A stretch of 44,832 nucleotides of DNA. Origin: Bacteroidota bacterium. Lineage in GTDB: Bacteria; Bacteroidota; Bacteroidia; Bacteroidales; GCA-2748055. The stretch's first letter is position 1, and every line of letters starts with the position of its first letter. The DNA is taken from positions 1 through 44,832 of the forward strand of contig JAIFNN010000020.1 of NCBI GenBank assembly GCA_020047715.1. The letters are read 5' to 3'. Below, piece after piece: positions 1-7,613 of the stretch. Position numbers and translations under genes: made by a program. The notes beneath the pieces were generated by a model that had not been told where the DNA came from, searched no databases, and worked only from the letters and a program-made list of their open reading frames with translations.

Positions 1-647
1 AGCATAATTATATTGTCATGAGGAACGATCTTCATGATTTTATGGAGCTTCACGCGATTGAAAAGGCAGTGATTATAGGCCATTCCATGGGGGGTAAAAC
101 AGCTATGTTCTTCGCCGTTGCATGGCCGGAAAAGGTGCAGTTGCTGGTTGTTGTTGACATTTCCCCAGGATCCTACAAATCCCTTACCCGTTCAACTCCC
201 CAAAGTGCCGACCATATGAATATCATTACTGCTATGCTGGGAGTGGATTTCTCCCAGGTAAACGACAGGGAGGATGTAAACAGGATGCTCTCCGAGTCAA
301 TTCCCTCAGAACGCGTGCGCCAGTTCCTTCTGAAAAATATTCGACGCAACGCTGAGGGCGGGTACGAGTGGAGGCTCAATATTCAGGCCCTTCACGATCA
401 GTTGCCGATGATAATGGACGGACTCGATCCCAAACCATACATGAATGGTAACGGTGTAACCGGTTTCCCTGTGCTTTTTGTAAGGGCAGGACAATCGGGG
501 TATATCAGCGTGGACGATATTTCAACCATAAAAACAATATTCCCGATGTCGGAGTTGGTGACTATTCCTTCTGCCGACCATTGGATCCATGTTCAACAAC
601 CCGAGTTGCTGATTAAAACCATTGAGTATTTTATCTTTGGCGATTAA
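1..647 (+). CDS. alpha/beta hydrolase, YbfF-like esterase (5' end outside window)
   Basis: This is the C-terminal three quarters of an alpha/beta-hydrolase fold enzyme. The reading frame is open to the left edge (in frame from base 3), so the true start lies outside the window and the ATG at 18 is internal. The nucleophile elbow GHSMGG gives the catalytic serine, and SADHWIHVQQPE near the C-terminus carries the catalytic histidine, as in YbfF-type esterases and related hydrolases. The cap region between them is helical. The substrate cannot be told from sequence; a cytoplasmic ester or thioester hydrolase is inferred. The gene is convergent with folE, whose stop lies 37 bases downstream. Confidence 0.85.
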   Translation, partial: HNYIVMRNDLHDFMELHAIEKAVIIGHSMGGKTAMFFAVAWPEKVQLLVVVDISPGSYKSLTRSTPQSADHMNIITAMLGVDFSQVNDREDVNRMLSESIPSERVRQFLLKNIRRNAEGGYEWRLNIQALHDQLPMIMDGLDPKPYMNGNGVTGFPVLFVRAGQSGYISVDDISTIKTIFPMSELVTIPSADHWIHVQQPELLIKTIEYFIFGD

Positions 648-684
648 ATTCGTTGCCAACAGGACCTCAGGGAACTCCTTGAGC

Positions 685-1317
685 TTATGACAGCTTCGAC
701 CCGATCAGGTGGATGAACTCTTCCCGGGTTTTTACATTATTCAGGAAGGCCCCTGTAAATGCAGAGGTAGTGGTTACCGAATTCTGCTTCTGAATGCCCC
801 TCATAATCATGCACAAATGCTTGGCTTCTATAACTACTGCTACACCCAATGGGTTCAATGTGTCTTGAAGACAGTTAAGAATTTCAACAGTTAATCTTTC
901 CTGAACTTGCAGCCTGCGGGAATAGGCCTCCGCTACCCGGGCTATCTTGCTTAAGCCGGTGATGTAGCCGTTAGGAATATATGCAATGTGAGCTTTCCCG
1001 AAGAAGGGGAGGAGATGGTGCTCGCACAAGGAGAAAATCTCTATATCTTTCACTATAACCATCTGCTGGTATTCCTCTTTGAACATTGCCGACTTGAGAA
1101 TCTCTGCCGGATCAACGCCATAACCATGGGTGAGGAACTGCATAGCCTTGGCAACTCTTTCCGGGGTTTTCACCAAACCCTCGCGCTCATGGTCGTCTAC
1201 CAATCCCTCTAAAATATTCTTGTAGTTGTTTTGTAACAGCAATGTCAGATCATCATTGTAACTCTCGATTTTCTCATACCCGTTTTCACCCTCAATCAAG
1301 CTTCTGTCTTTTTTCAT
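685..1317 (-). CDS. folE: GTP cyclohydrolase I
   Basis: FolE converts GTP to 7,8-dihydroneopterin triphosphate, the first step to folate, biopterin-type pterins and queuosine. The protein is 210 residues from the preferred ATG at 1317. An ATG ten codons upstream (1347) would add residues unlike the family. The zinc ligands are visible as C98 and H101 in [12 protein letters not shown] and C169 in HLCMIMRG. The signature stretches [20 protein letters not shown] and [12 protein letters not shown] are intact. It is cytoplasmic and homodecameric in the family. The neighbour upstream on the same strand is a PTPS-family gene that would use the FolE product, 78 bases away, so the two probably form a pterin operon. 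Confidence 0.95.
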   Translation of the reverse strand: MKKDRSLIEGENGYEKIESYNDDLTLLLQNNYKNILEGLVDDHEREGLVKTPERVAKAMQFLTHGYGVDPAEILKSAMFKEEYQQMVIVKDIEIFSLCEHHLLPFFGKAHIAYIPNGYITGLSKIARVAEAYSRRLQVQERLTVEILNCLQDTLNPLGVAVVIEAKHLCMIMRGIQKQNSVTTTSAFTGAFLNNVKTREEFIHLIGSKLS

Positions 1318-1395
1318 GTATGTAATTTTAAAATTGCCGAAGAACAAGCCAAAACACTATTTTAATGTCATTTTGCCTTGATCAGCGACATCGTT

Positions 1396-1806
1396 TTATC
1401 CATAATATTCAACAAAATTATTCTCCGTTTCCTGTATCTTCACACAATGAAGATCGACGTCAATCTGCCTTAGAAAAGGTTCCAGCTCTTCCCAGATGGC
1501 TATTGCCAGGTTTTCGGTAGACACCATCTTTCCCTTCATGAAATCGACTTCAACATTTATGTTTTTATGGTCGAGTTTGCTTATTATATGTTCCTTTACA
1601 AGAGAACCCAATAGTTTAAGGTCAACCAGATAACCGAGCTCCTGCTTGATCTCGCCTTTCACGGTAATCCACAATTCGTAATTGTGCCCGTGCCAGTTGG
1701 GATTGGAACATCCGCCATAAAAGGATGCGTTTTTCTCCTCCGACCATTCCGGATTGAAAAGCCGGTGGGCTGCACTGAATCTTTCTCGTCGCGTAATAAA
1801 GATCAT
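1396..1806 (-). CDS. 6-pyruvoyl-tetrahydropterin synthase / QueD family protein
   Basis: This 136-residue pterin synthase acts on 7,8-dihydroneopterin triphosphate, the product of the adjacent folE. Zinc ligands are H14 (SAAHRL), H39 and H41 (HGH), and the catalytic cysteine is C33. The spacing is C-x5-HGH (CSNPNWHGH), as in eukaryotic-type PTPS, rather than the C-x3-HGH of classical QueD. The LDHKN and STENLAIAIWEEL stretches and the ETENNFVEYYG end also look PTPS-like. It could therefore make 6-pyruvoyl-tetrahydropterin for a biopterin-type cofactor, although automatic annotation usually calls this family 6-carboxytetrahydropterin synthase (queuosine). No queC, queE or sepiapterin reductase gene is in the window to decide. 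Family assignment is firm; the exact reaction is not. Confidence 0.88.
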   Translation of the reverse strand: MIFITRRERFSAAHRLFNPEWSEEKNASFYGGCSNPNWHGHNYELWITVKGEIKQELGYLVDLKLLGSLVKEHIISKLDHKNINVEVDFMKGKMVSTENLAIAIWEELEPFLRQIDVDLHCVKIQETENNFVEYYG

Positions 1807-1942
1807 GGTTATTAAATATTTTACAAATTAAGTGTTTTTAATGTTATTTTTGATCGATTTTGTTTAAAGTTATTGTGTCAAGGTTTGTATTGATTCATTT
1901 TTTCAAGGGATATTAACTTTAATTTTCAAGTTTTCCGATAAT

Positions 1943-2629
1943 ATGAAAATCCTGCTGGTAAGTGCCACATACAAAGAAATCGAAGAGGTTGCTGGAACAC
2001 TGGAAAACTCAAAAAGTTTAGGGGAAGGGTTTTACAGGGGATTTGCAGGAATGAACCTTGTTGATATCCTTATAACCGGAGTAGGGGCAATGGCAACGGC
2101 AGAAAGCCTGAACCGAAGGTTGATGTCATCTTCCTGGGATCTGGTTCTGAATGTCGGGATTTGCGGAAGTTTCAGTCGGGAGTTCAAACCCGGAACCGTG
2201 GTTAGCATTGCGTCGGAGACGTGGGGCGATCTGGGGGCCGAAGACCACGACCGCTTTCTGGATCTTTTCGATTTGGGAATGCTCAATCGGGGTGAAGAGC
2301 CATACACAGGAACAGAGCTGATAAATCCCGGGGGTGCCTTTTCCACTTTTTTTTCGCGTTTTCCTCAGGTAAGAGGTCTTACGGTTAATAAAGCTCACGG
2401 AAACCGCGAAAGCATAGATCAGTGCATTAAGAAGTATAAACCCGATGTTGAAAGCATGGAAGGGATAGCGGTTTTCAGCAGCTGTATTTCCCTGGGAGTA
2501 AATTTTCAAAGCTTGAGAAGTATATCTAATTTTGTTGAGCCTCGTAACCGATCGGCCTGGGATACCGCCACAGCGATCCGGAACTTGTCGGCAGAAATAA
2601 ATAAAATAATCTGTGTCATCAGAAAATAA
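1943..2629 (+). CDS. mqnB: futalosine hydrolase
   Basis: MqnB removes the base from futalosine to give dehypoxanthine futalosine in the alternative menaquinone pathway. The 228-residue protein has the nucleoside phosphorylase/MTAN fold: ITGVGAMATA at the N-terminal sheet, LNVGICGSF, the Glu in VESMEGIAVF that contacts the ribose, and the catalytic Asp in NRSAWDTATAI. The ISNFVEPRNR stretch is characteristic of MqnB rather than MTA/SAH nucleosidase. Its stop overlaps the mqnD start by 17 bases, and this coupling supports the function. A TATTTTTG box at 1845-1852 could be its promoter, although it lies 90 bases upstream. Confidence 0.93.
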   Translation: MKILLVSATYKEIEEVAGTLENSKSLGEGFYRGFAGMNLVDILITGVGAMATAESLNRRLMSSSWDLVLNVGICGSFSREFKPGTVVSIASETWGDLGAEDHDRFLDLFDLGMLNRGEEPYTGTELINPGGAFSTFFSRFPQVRGLTVNKAHGNRESIDQCIKKYKPDVESMEGIAVFSSCISLGVNFQSLRSISNFVEPRNRSAWDTATAIRNLSAEINKIICVIRK

Positions 2630-3464
2630 AATACAACTCGCTTTCTCTACCTGCCCCAACGATACCTTTATGTTCGGTACGCTTTTGAGGGGAGAGGCTG
2701 GCTTTAACCCATCCACTCTCGATCTGGTAATGTGTGACATTGAAGAACTGAACTCCAATGCAGGAAAACACCTTCCTGATATCAGCAAGATTAGCTTTGC
2801 ATCCTTTCCCTTTATTGCTGACCAATACGAAATGCTTAATTCCGGAAGTGCTGTAGGATATAAGAACGGGCCTCTGCTGGTAAGCAGGCACAAGATTTAT
2901 CCCGATGAGGTTAAAGACCTTCATATCGCCATCCCCGGGAAACTCACAACTGCTAACCTATTGTTGGAAATCCTGTTTCCTGGTGTAAAACAGAAAACAT
3001 CCTTTCTCTTCTCCGATATAGAGGATGTGGTAATGGACAAGGCTTGCGATGCGGGTCTGATTATACATGAAAACCGGTTTACGTATCAGAAGAAGGGCTT
3101 ATTGAAAATTGCCGACTTGGGCGAAATGTGGGAGAAGGAATATGATTTGCCTGTTCCTTTGGGGGGAATTGTGGTGAAGAGAGATCTTCCCAATGAACAA
3201 AAGAAAAGCTTCGAGATTTCACTGGCTAACAGTATCCGGATGGCTTTTGCAGATCCGAAGCCTATCTGGACGTTTATTAAATCCAACGCAAAAGAAATGG
3301 ACGATGACGTAATCCAAGCACATATTGATCTTTATGTAAACGATTTTTCGATAGATTTGGGCGACAAGGGAAAACAGGCAATTCGAATCCTTTTTCAAAA
3401 GGCTGCGGAAAGAGGACTGCTGCCTGCAATTCCTGAAGACATTTTTTTCTCCTCACAATCCTGA
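2613..3464 (+). CDS. mqnD: 1,4-dihydroxy-6-naphthoate synthase
   Basis: MqnD converts cyclic dehypoxanthine futalosine to 1,4-dihydroxy-6-naphthoate, a late step of futalosine-dependent menaquinone synthesis. The 283-residue protein has the family start FSTCPNDTFMFG, in which the Asp lines the active site, and a periplasmic-binding-protein-like fold with LGGIVVKRDL in the second lobe. It has no signal peptide, as expected for this cytoplasmic enzyme. The start chosen is a GTG at 2613 inside the end of mqnB; the next ATG would cut off the SCPND-type motif. mqnA, mqnC and mqnE are not in the window. Confidence 0.93.
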   Translation: MSSENKIQLAFSTCPNDTFMFGTLLRGEAGFNPSTLDLVMCDIEELNSNAGKHLPDISKISFASFPFIADQYEMLNSGSAVGYKNGPLLVSRHKIYPDEVKDLHIAIPGKLTTANLLLEILFPGVKQKTSFLFSDIEDVVMDKACDAGLIIHENRFTYQKKGLLKIADLGEMWEKEYDLPVPLGGIVVKRDLPNEQKKSFEISLANSIRMAFADPKPIWTFIKSNAKEMDDDVIQAHIDLYVNDFSIDLGDKGKQAIRILFQKAAERGLLPAIPEDIFFSSQS

Positions 3465-3512
3465 TTTTTTTGGACTTGTTATGCTGAGGGGGCTTTAATT
3501 AATAGGTAAACA

Positions 3513-4487
3513 ATGATAATCATAACCGGAGCTGCAGGGTTCATAGGAAGTAACCTGGTTCAAAAACTCAATGAAGAAGGCTTTACCGACCTGGTATTGG
3601 TGGATGATTTTTCCCGTAAAGAAAAGGAAGCCAATTATCTGGGAAAGAAATACACGGCACTTGTAAACAGGGATGAATTTATTCCCTGGTTGCGGGAGAA
3701 TCAGCGATTTGCCGAGTTTGTGTTTCATTTGGGCGCACGAACCGACACCACCGAATTCAATAAAAGCGTTTTCGATAAACTTAACCTTAACTATTCGAAG
3801 TCGGTCTGGAACACCTGCACCGAATTCGGGATCCCACTTGTATACGCATCCTCCGCTGCAACCTATGGCGCCGGCGAACACGGTTATAGCGACTCCCACG
3901 ATATCATTCCCGCCCTGAAGCCATTGAATCCTTATGGTGAATCGAAAAACGATTTTGATATCTGGGTGCTGGAACAACAAAAAACTCCTTCGTTCTGGGC
4001 GGGACTTAAGTTTTTCAATGTCTATGGTCCCGGCGAAAACCACAAAGGGCGAATGGCTTCCGTGGTGTATCATGCGTTCAGGCAAATCAGCGAAACCGGA
4101 AAGATGAAGATGTTCCGCTCCCATAACCCGGACTATAGGGATGGAGAGCAGTTGCGCGATTTTATCTATGTGAAGGATGTGGTTGAAATCATGTACTTTT
4201 TCCTTCACAACCGCAAAAAACCAGGCGTTTACAACACAGGCACAGGTAAGGCGGAAACCTTCCTGGAACTGGTGACTCAGACTTTTAAGGCTATGGGAAT
4301 CCCTCCGGCCATTGAGTTTGTCGACACCCCGGCTGATATTCGCGACAAATACCAGTATTTTACCCAGGCCGAAATGTCCAAACTCAGGGATGCCGGCTAT
4401 ACCAGCCCTATCCGCAGCTTATCGGAAGGTGTGCCCGATTATGTAAAGAATTATTTGAGTCTTGTTTTTCAGATAAAAAAATCTTAA
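3513..4487 (+). CDS. rfaD: ADP-L-glycero-D-manno-heptose 6-epimerase
   Basis: RfaD (HldD) epimerises ADP-D-glycero-beta-D-manno-heptose to the L,D form used in LPS inner core. The 324-residue extended short-chain dehydrogenase begins with the NAD(P)-binding GAAGFIGSN, followed by VDDFSR. The family-specific GARTDTTEFN, the catalytic YGESK (Tyr and Lys), FFNVYGPGENHKGRMAS and LRDFIYVKDV are all intact. It is cytoplasmic. A second gene of the same pathway, gmhB, lies at 21948-22451, so the organism makes heptose-containing LPS. The next gene starts 27 bases downstream and may be co-transcribed. Confidence 0.95.
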   Translation: MIIITGAAGFIGSNLVQKLNEEGFTDLVLVDDFSRKEKEANYLGKKYTALVNRDEFIPWLRENQRFAEFVFHLGARTDTTEFNKSVFDKLNLNYSKSVWNTCTEFGIPLVYASSAATYGAGEHGYSDSHDIIPALKPLNPYGESKNDFDIWVLEQQKTPSFWAGLKFFNVYGPGENHKGRMASVVYHAFRQISETGKMKMFRSHNPDYRDGEQLRDFIYVKDVVEIMYFFLHNRKKPGVYNTGTGKAETFLELVTQTFKAMGIPPAIEFVDTPADIRDKYQYFTQAEMSKLRDAGYTSPIRSLSEGVPDYVKNYLSLVFQIKKS

Positions 4488-4514
4488 TATTGTTTACAAA
4501 TTAAAAAATCCATA

Positions 4515-6335
4515 ATGGATAAGTCTAGTCTCTACATCCAGAAACTAATCGCTTTTTTTCTGGTTTTCCTTGCAGGAGCATACCTTTCTAAATTCATCAG
4601 CACTTATTATCTGATTCCCGGATTGTTTTTCACCCTTGCTTTTCTTGTTTCACGAATCACAGGTGAAAAACCCGGTTTTTTGTTCGGGCTTGAGAAATCA
4701 GATGATTTCCTCAACAAAAAGGCTGGGTTTTGGCTGCTCTTCAAGTGGATTCTTATCCTTTTTGGTTTTGTTTACGACATCGTCGCTTGGACCATCTTTG
4801 GGGTTTACATTCTCTTTACAGTGGTTCTCGATTTTATCCTGCTCATAAAGACTGTGCTTTTTTGGCTTATACACGCAGTATTGTGGTTTCTCAAGCAATT
4901 TGTTCCGCCACTGGTTTTTGTCTATAAAATGCTTATTTATTACCTGTTCCGCTGGACCTGGTGGATCTATAAAATTAGTTTCAACAATATTAGAAAGAGC
5001 ATACATGCTAATTCTTACTTCATCTCTCTCTGGGGAGCAGTTTTAATGCTCTTTGTGGTTTTGCTTTTCTATGGGGCGGGAATGCTCATTGGAATCCCCG
5101 AAATTGCAATTGTTGGAGCAGTTTTTTCTATTCTGCCTCTGGTGTGGAGCTATGGTGAAATATCCTCCCTTCGTTTGCGAAACGCCGATTTGGAAACCTA
5201 TCCCCAGGCAAAGGTATACTTTAGAAGCGGTTTCGACGCTGTTCGGGCTATACTGAATTATTTTATTGTGTTTCTTGTTCTCGCACTTGTTGAGGTTGCG
5301 TTTAATCTTCTCGGCTGGATTCCCCAGGTTGGGTTCAGTTTCATGGGATTGGCACTGAATATCAATACTTTGGCTTCGTTGATTTTGCTATTTGTTTTTG
5401 TGATTTTGCTCTTTGCCAAGTTAATCATGCCTCCCCACGTTGTTTACAATAACAATTTCAGGCCTGATTTCGACGGAAGCATCAACTTTCTGGGAGTTAT
5501 AGGTCGACGCTTTCTCCGGTATGTCGTTTCCTTTGTGCCTACTGGGATATTTGGCGCTGTGGTTATAGCCATCCCTGCTGTAATTGTTTTTCTGGCAGTT
5601 GTTATTAGCCTGAATGTAAAGAACTCTATCATCGATTCCCGTGTGGATATTCTAAACCACCGCATTAGTGTAATGGAGGGATTGGAGAAATACCAAACCA
5701 GAAAGGACCTTGAACGATTATACTTTTATAAAGCTTATCCAAATAACATAAACTCCGGATTTGCCGGCTTGAAATCGCTAAGTAACGATGTTAAGAATTT
5801 AAAGGAGAACATAATGCAGGGAGAAGATGAGGTCGGTAATCTCACTGTTGAGTTTTCCTCCGGAATTGATACCATGAACAGCCGAATAGAGGCCATTTCC
5901 TCTAAACCTTTGGTCGATAGTATTTCCCGCTCCGAATTGGTCGGCCTTGAGCAGGTTAAGAAACTCCGCCTTGAAACCTTCAGCAAATGGAAAGAAGACG
6001 CAGATCTCACTATTGCTAAGATGAAAATCGATCTGGCCGATAAAAAGGGTCTTATGCTCCAGCTTCCTCTTGTCTTCCTCCTTACCGTAATATGGGTTTC
6101 TTTTTTCGGGGGATTGGTCCTGGCTTTTCTGATTTCCTACCTGGGAAATGTTTATTTTGAACTCTACAATTTCAAAGAAGATAACAAAGCTGTTTATTTT
6201 CTGCAGGTAGCTTCGGAATTGAATGACCGCGATAGAAACCAACCCCTCTTGGGTTTCACTCTGATTGCTTTGTTGGCATTGGCTGCTGCTTATTTTTTCA
6301 AGGTTTCCGGAGCGCTTCAAACCTGGATGTTTTGA
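4515..6335 (+). CDS. hypothetical polytopic membrane protein with periplasmic or cytoplasmic coiled-coil segment
   Basis: I do not recognise this 606-residue protein. It has roughly ten hydrophobic segments. Residues 10-50 and 75-155 are strongly hydrophobic and rich in Phe, Trp and Tyr. More segments lie near 170-215, 245-305 and 340-370. Residues 370-500 are hydrophilic with heptad-like spacing and look like a long coiled coil. Two more membrane segments lie near 515-545 and 580-602. The layout (membrane block, long helical hairpin, membrane block) suggests a structural or channel-like protein, but no catalytic or transporter motif is visible. It follows rfaD by 27 bases. Nothing suggests it is broken. 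Confidence 0.75.
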   Translation: MDKSSLYIQKLIAFFLVFLAGAYLSKFISTYYLIPGLFFTLAFLVSRITGEKPGFLFGLEKSDDFLNKKAGFWLLFKWILILFGFVYDIVAWTIFGVYILFTVVLDFILLIKTVLFWLIHAVLWFLKQFVPPLVFVYKMLIYYLFRWTWWIYKISFNNIRKSIHANSYFISLWGAVLMLFVVLLFYGAGMLIGIPEIAIVGAVFSILPLVWSYGEISSLRLRNADLETYPQAKVYFRSGFDAVRAILNYFIVFLVLALVEVAFNLLGWIPQVGFSFMGLALNINTLASLILLFVFVILLFAKLIMPPHVVYNNNFRPDFDGSINFLGVIGRRFLRYVVSFVPTGIFGAVVIAIPAVIVFLAVVISLNVKNSIIDSRVDILNHRISVMEGLEKYQTRKDLERLYFYKAYPNNINSGFAGLKSLSNDVKNLKENIMQGEDEVGNLTVEFSSGIDTMNSRIEAISSKPLVDSISRSELVGLEQVKKLRLETFSKWKEDADLTIAKMKIDLADKKGLMLQLPLVFLLTVIWVSFFGGLVLAFLISYLGNVYFELYNFKEDNKAVYFLQVASELNDRDRNQPLLGFTLIALLALAAAYFFKVSGALQTWMF

Positions 6336-6386
6336 GGATGAGGATAAGGTAAAGGTTGAGGCTTGGAAAAATGCACAACATCACGA

Positions 6387-6506
6387 CATCACCCCGTCAC
6401 CCCGTTACCCCGTTACCTCGTCACCCCGTCACCCCGTCACCCCGTTACCTCGTCACCCCGTCACCCCGTCACCCCGTCACCTCCTCCCCCCGTCACCTCG
6501 TCCCCC
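6387..6506. repeat. 15-unit 8-bp tandem repeat (CGTCACCC type)
   Basis: Fifteen consecutive 8-base units cover 120 bases. The consensus is CGTCACCC, with variants CGTTACCC, CGTTACCT, CGTCACCT and three degenerate units (first, thirteenth and fifteenth: CATCACCC, CCTCCCCC, CGTCCCCC). The block is strongly C-rich on the plus strand (hardly any G except in CG), against AT-rich surroundings. The period of 8 is not a multiple of 3, so open frames through it give a 24-base, 8-residue peptide period. The block lies between the stop of the 606-residue membrane protein and the promoter of the CNNM gene. It is a simple-sequence repeat, not CRISPR, because there are no spacers. Confidence 0.9.
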
Positions 6507-6538
6507 AATAAAGAAATCCGATTTTCGAGTACTTTTCT

Positions 6539-6546
6539 TATCTTTG
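6539..6546 (+). promoter_or_regulatory. Bacteroidota -7 box (TATCTTTG) for the CNNM gene
   Basis: TATCTTTG matches the TAnnTTTG -7 consensus of Bacteroidota sigma-ABfr promoters and lies 23 bases before the ATG at 6570. This fits a transcript that starts after the tandem repeat and supports the ATG at 6570. No good -33 TTTG was found at the usual distance. Confidence 0.6.
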
Positions 6547-6569
6547 CACGAAATTCATTCAATAATCAA

Positions 6570-7613
6570 ATGGCTCTTCTTGTTTTTTATTTGCTCCTTG
6601 CACTGTTTGTCTCATTTCTATGCTCGGTTATGGAGGCCGTTTTGCTTTCCACCCCAATGTCGTTTATAAATGTTAAGGAGGCTGAAGGTCACAAATCTGC
6701 TGTGCTTTTGAAAAAGATCAAGGGAAACCTTGACAAGCCCCTATCTGCAATCCTTTCCCTTAATACCATAGCTCATACTATTGGCGCTGCCGGTGTTGGG
6801 GCGCAGGCTGTTAAGGTTTTCGGGGATGCCTACATCGGGTTGGTCTCGGCCGTGCTTACCATACTTATACTAGTGTTATCTGAGATAATTCCAAAAACAA
6901 TCGGTACCACCTACTATCGGGACCTGGCATTGGTGGCTGGCAGAATTATTAATGTAATGATTATTATTGCATATCCCCTTGTTATTGTTTCTGAGTTTAT
7001 CACCCGGTCTTTTTCCAAATCGGAAAACGATCAGACCGTAAGTCGTGAGGAAGTTTCTGCTATGGCAAACATCGGTACCAAAGAAGGGGTTTTTGAGGAA
7101 AAAGAAAACAAGATCATTCAAAACCTCATCCGGCTGAGGAATGTTAACATCGACAGTATAATGACTCCCAGAGTTGTGGTTACTCTTGCAGAGGAAAACA
7201 TGAGCCTTGAGGAATTCCTCAAAAACAAGTCGTTCATGCACTACTCCAGGATTCCCGTTTATTCTGAAAACCGCGATAACATAACCGGGTATATTTTCAG
7301 GCAACTGGTATTCGAGAAACTAGCTGAGAACGAAACAGACATTTTACTGAAGGACATCCGCAGAGATATCGTTGTGGTGCATTCGCACCAGCCGGTATTG
7401 AGCGTATGGGAGCAACTTCTCGATCGTAAGGAACATATTGCACTTGTGGTCGACGAATATGGAGGAATGGATGGAATTGTTACCATGGAGGATATCATCG
7501 AATCCCTTTTGGGCCTTGAGATTGTTGATGAAAAAGACCATGTACGCGATATGCAGCAATTTGCCCGTGATCGATGGAACGAGCGAAAAGCCAAGTACAA
7601 TATTCTGGAATAA
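6570..7613 (+). CDS. CNNM/CBS-domain transporter, hemolysin C/CorB-like, lacking the CorC_HlyC domain
   Basis: This is a 347-residue member of the CNNM (DUF21) family of inner-membrane cation (Mg2+/Na+-linked) transporters or exporters. Residues 1-145 form the CNNM membrane domain with an N-terminal hydrophobic segment, the family motif LSLNTIAHTIGAAGVG and LVLSEIIPKTIG. Residues 155-315 hold an acidic helical bundle and a CBS pair (IMTPRVVV near 198, VVDEYGGMDGIVTMEDIIE near 293-311). The protein ends about 35 residues after the second CBS and lacks the C-terminal transporter-associated domain found in most homologues of 400-440 residues. The start at 6570 is chosen because the open frame upstream runs into the 8-bp repeat and the promoter box lies between. 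It abuts the convergent gene at 7614 with no gap. Confidence 0.88.
   Translation: MALLVFYLLLALFVSFLCSVMEAVLLSTPMSFINVKEAEGHKSAVLLKKIKGNLDKPLSAILSLNTIAHTIGAAGVGAQAVKVFGDAYIGLVSAVLTILILVLSEIIPKTIGTTYYRDLALVAGRIINVMIIIAYPLVIVSEFITRSFSKSENDQTVSREEVSAMANIGTKEGVFEEKENKIIQNLIRLRNVNIDSIMTPRVVVTLAEENMSLEEFLKNKSFMHYSRIPVYSENRDNITGYIFRQLVFEKLAENETDILLKDIRRDIVVVHSHQPVLSVWEQLLDRKEHIALVVDEYGGMDGIVTMEDIIESLLGLEIVDEKDHVRDMQQFARDRWNERKAKYNILE

Noticed and set aside
2613-3464. Periplasmic solute-binding protein
   Set aside because: The fold is related, but there is no signal peptide, the SCPND-type start is specific to MqnD, and it overlaps mqnB.
6387-6506. CRISPR array
   Set aside because: The units are 8 bases with no spacers, so it is a simple tandem repeat.
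6363-6569. Longer N-terminus of the CNNM gene reading through the 8-bp repeat
   Set aside because: The added residues are low-complexity Pro/Ser/Thr/Val from the repeat, and a promoter box at 6539-6546 lies inside this stretch just before the ATG at 6570.
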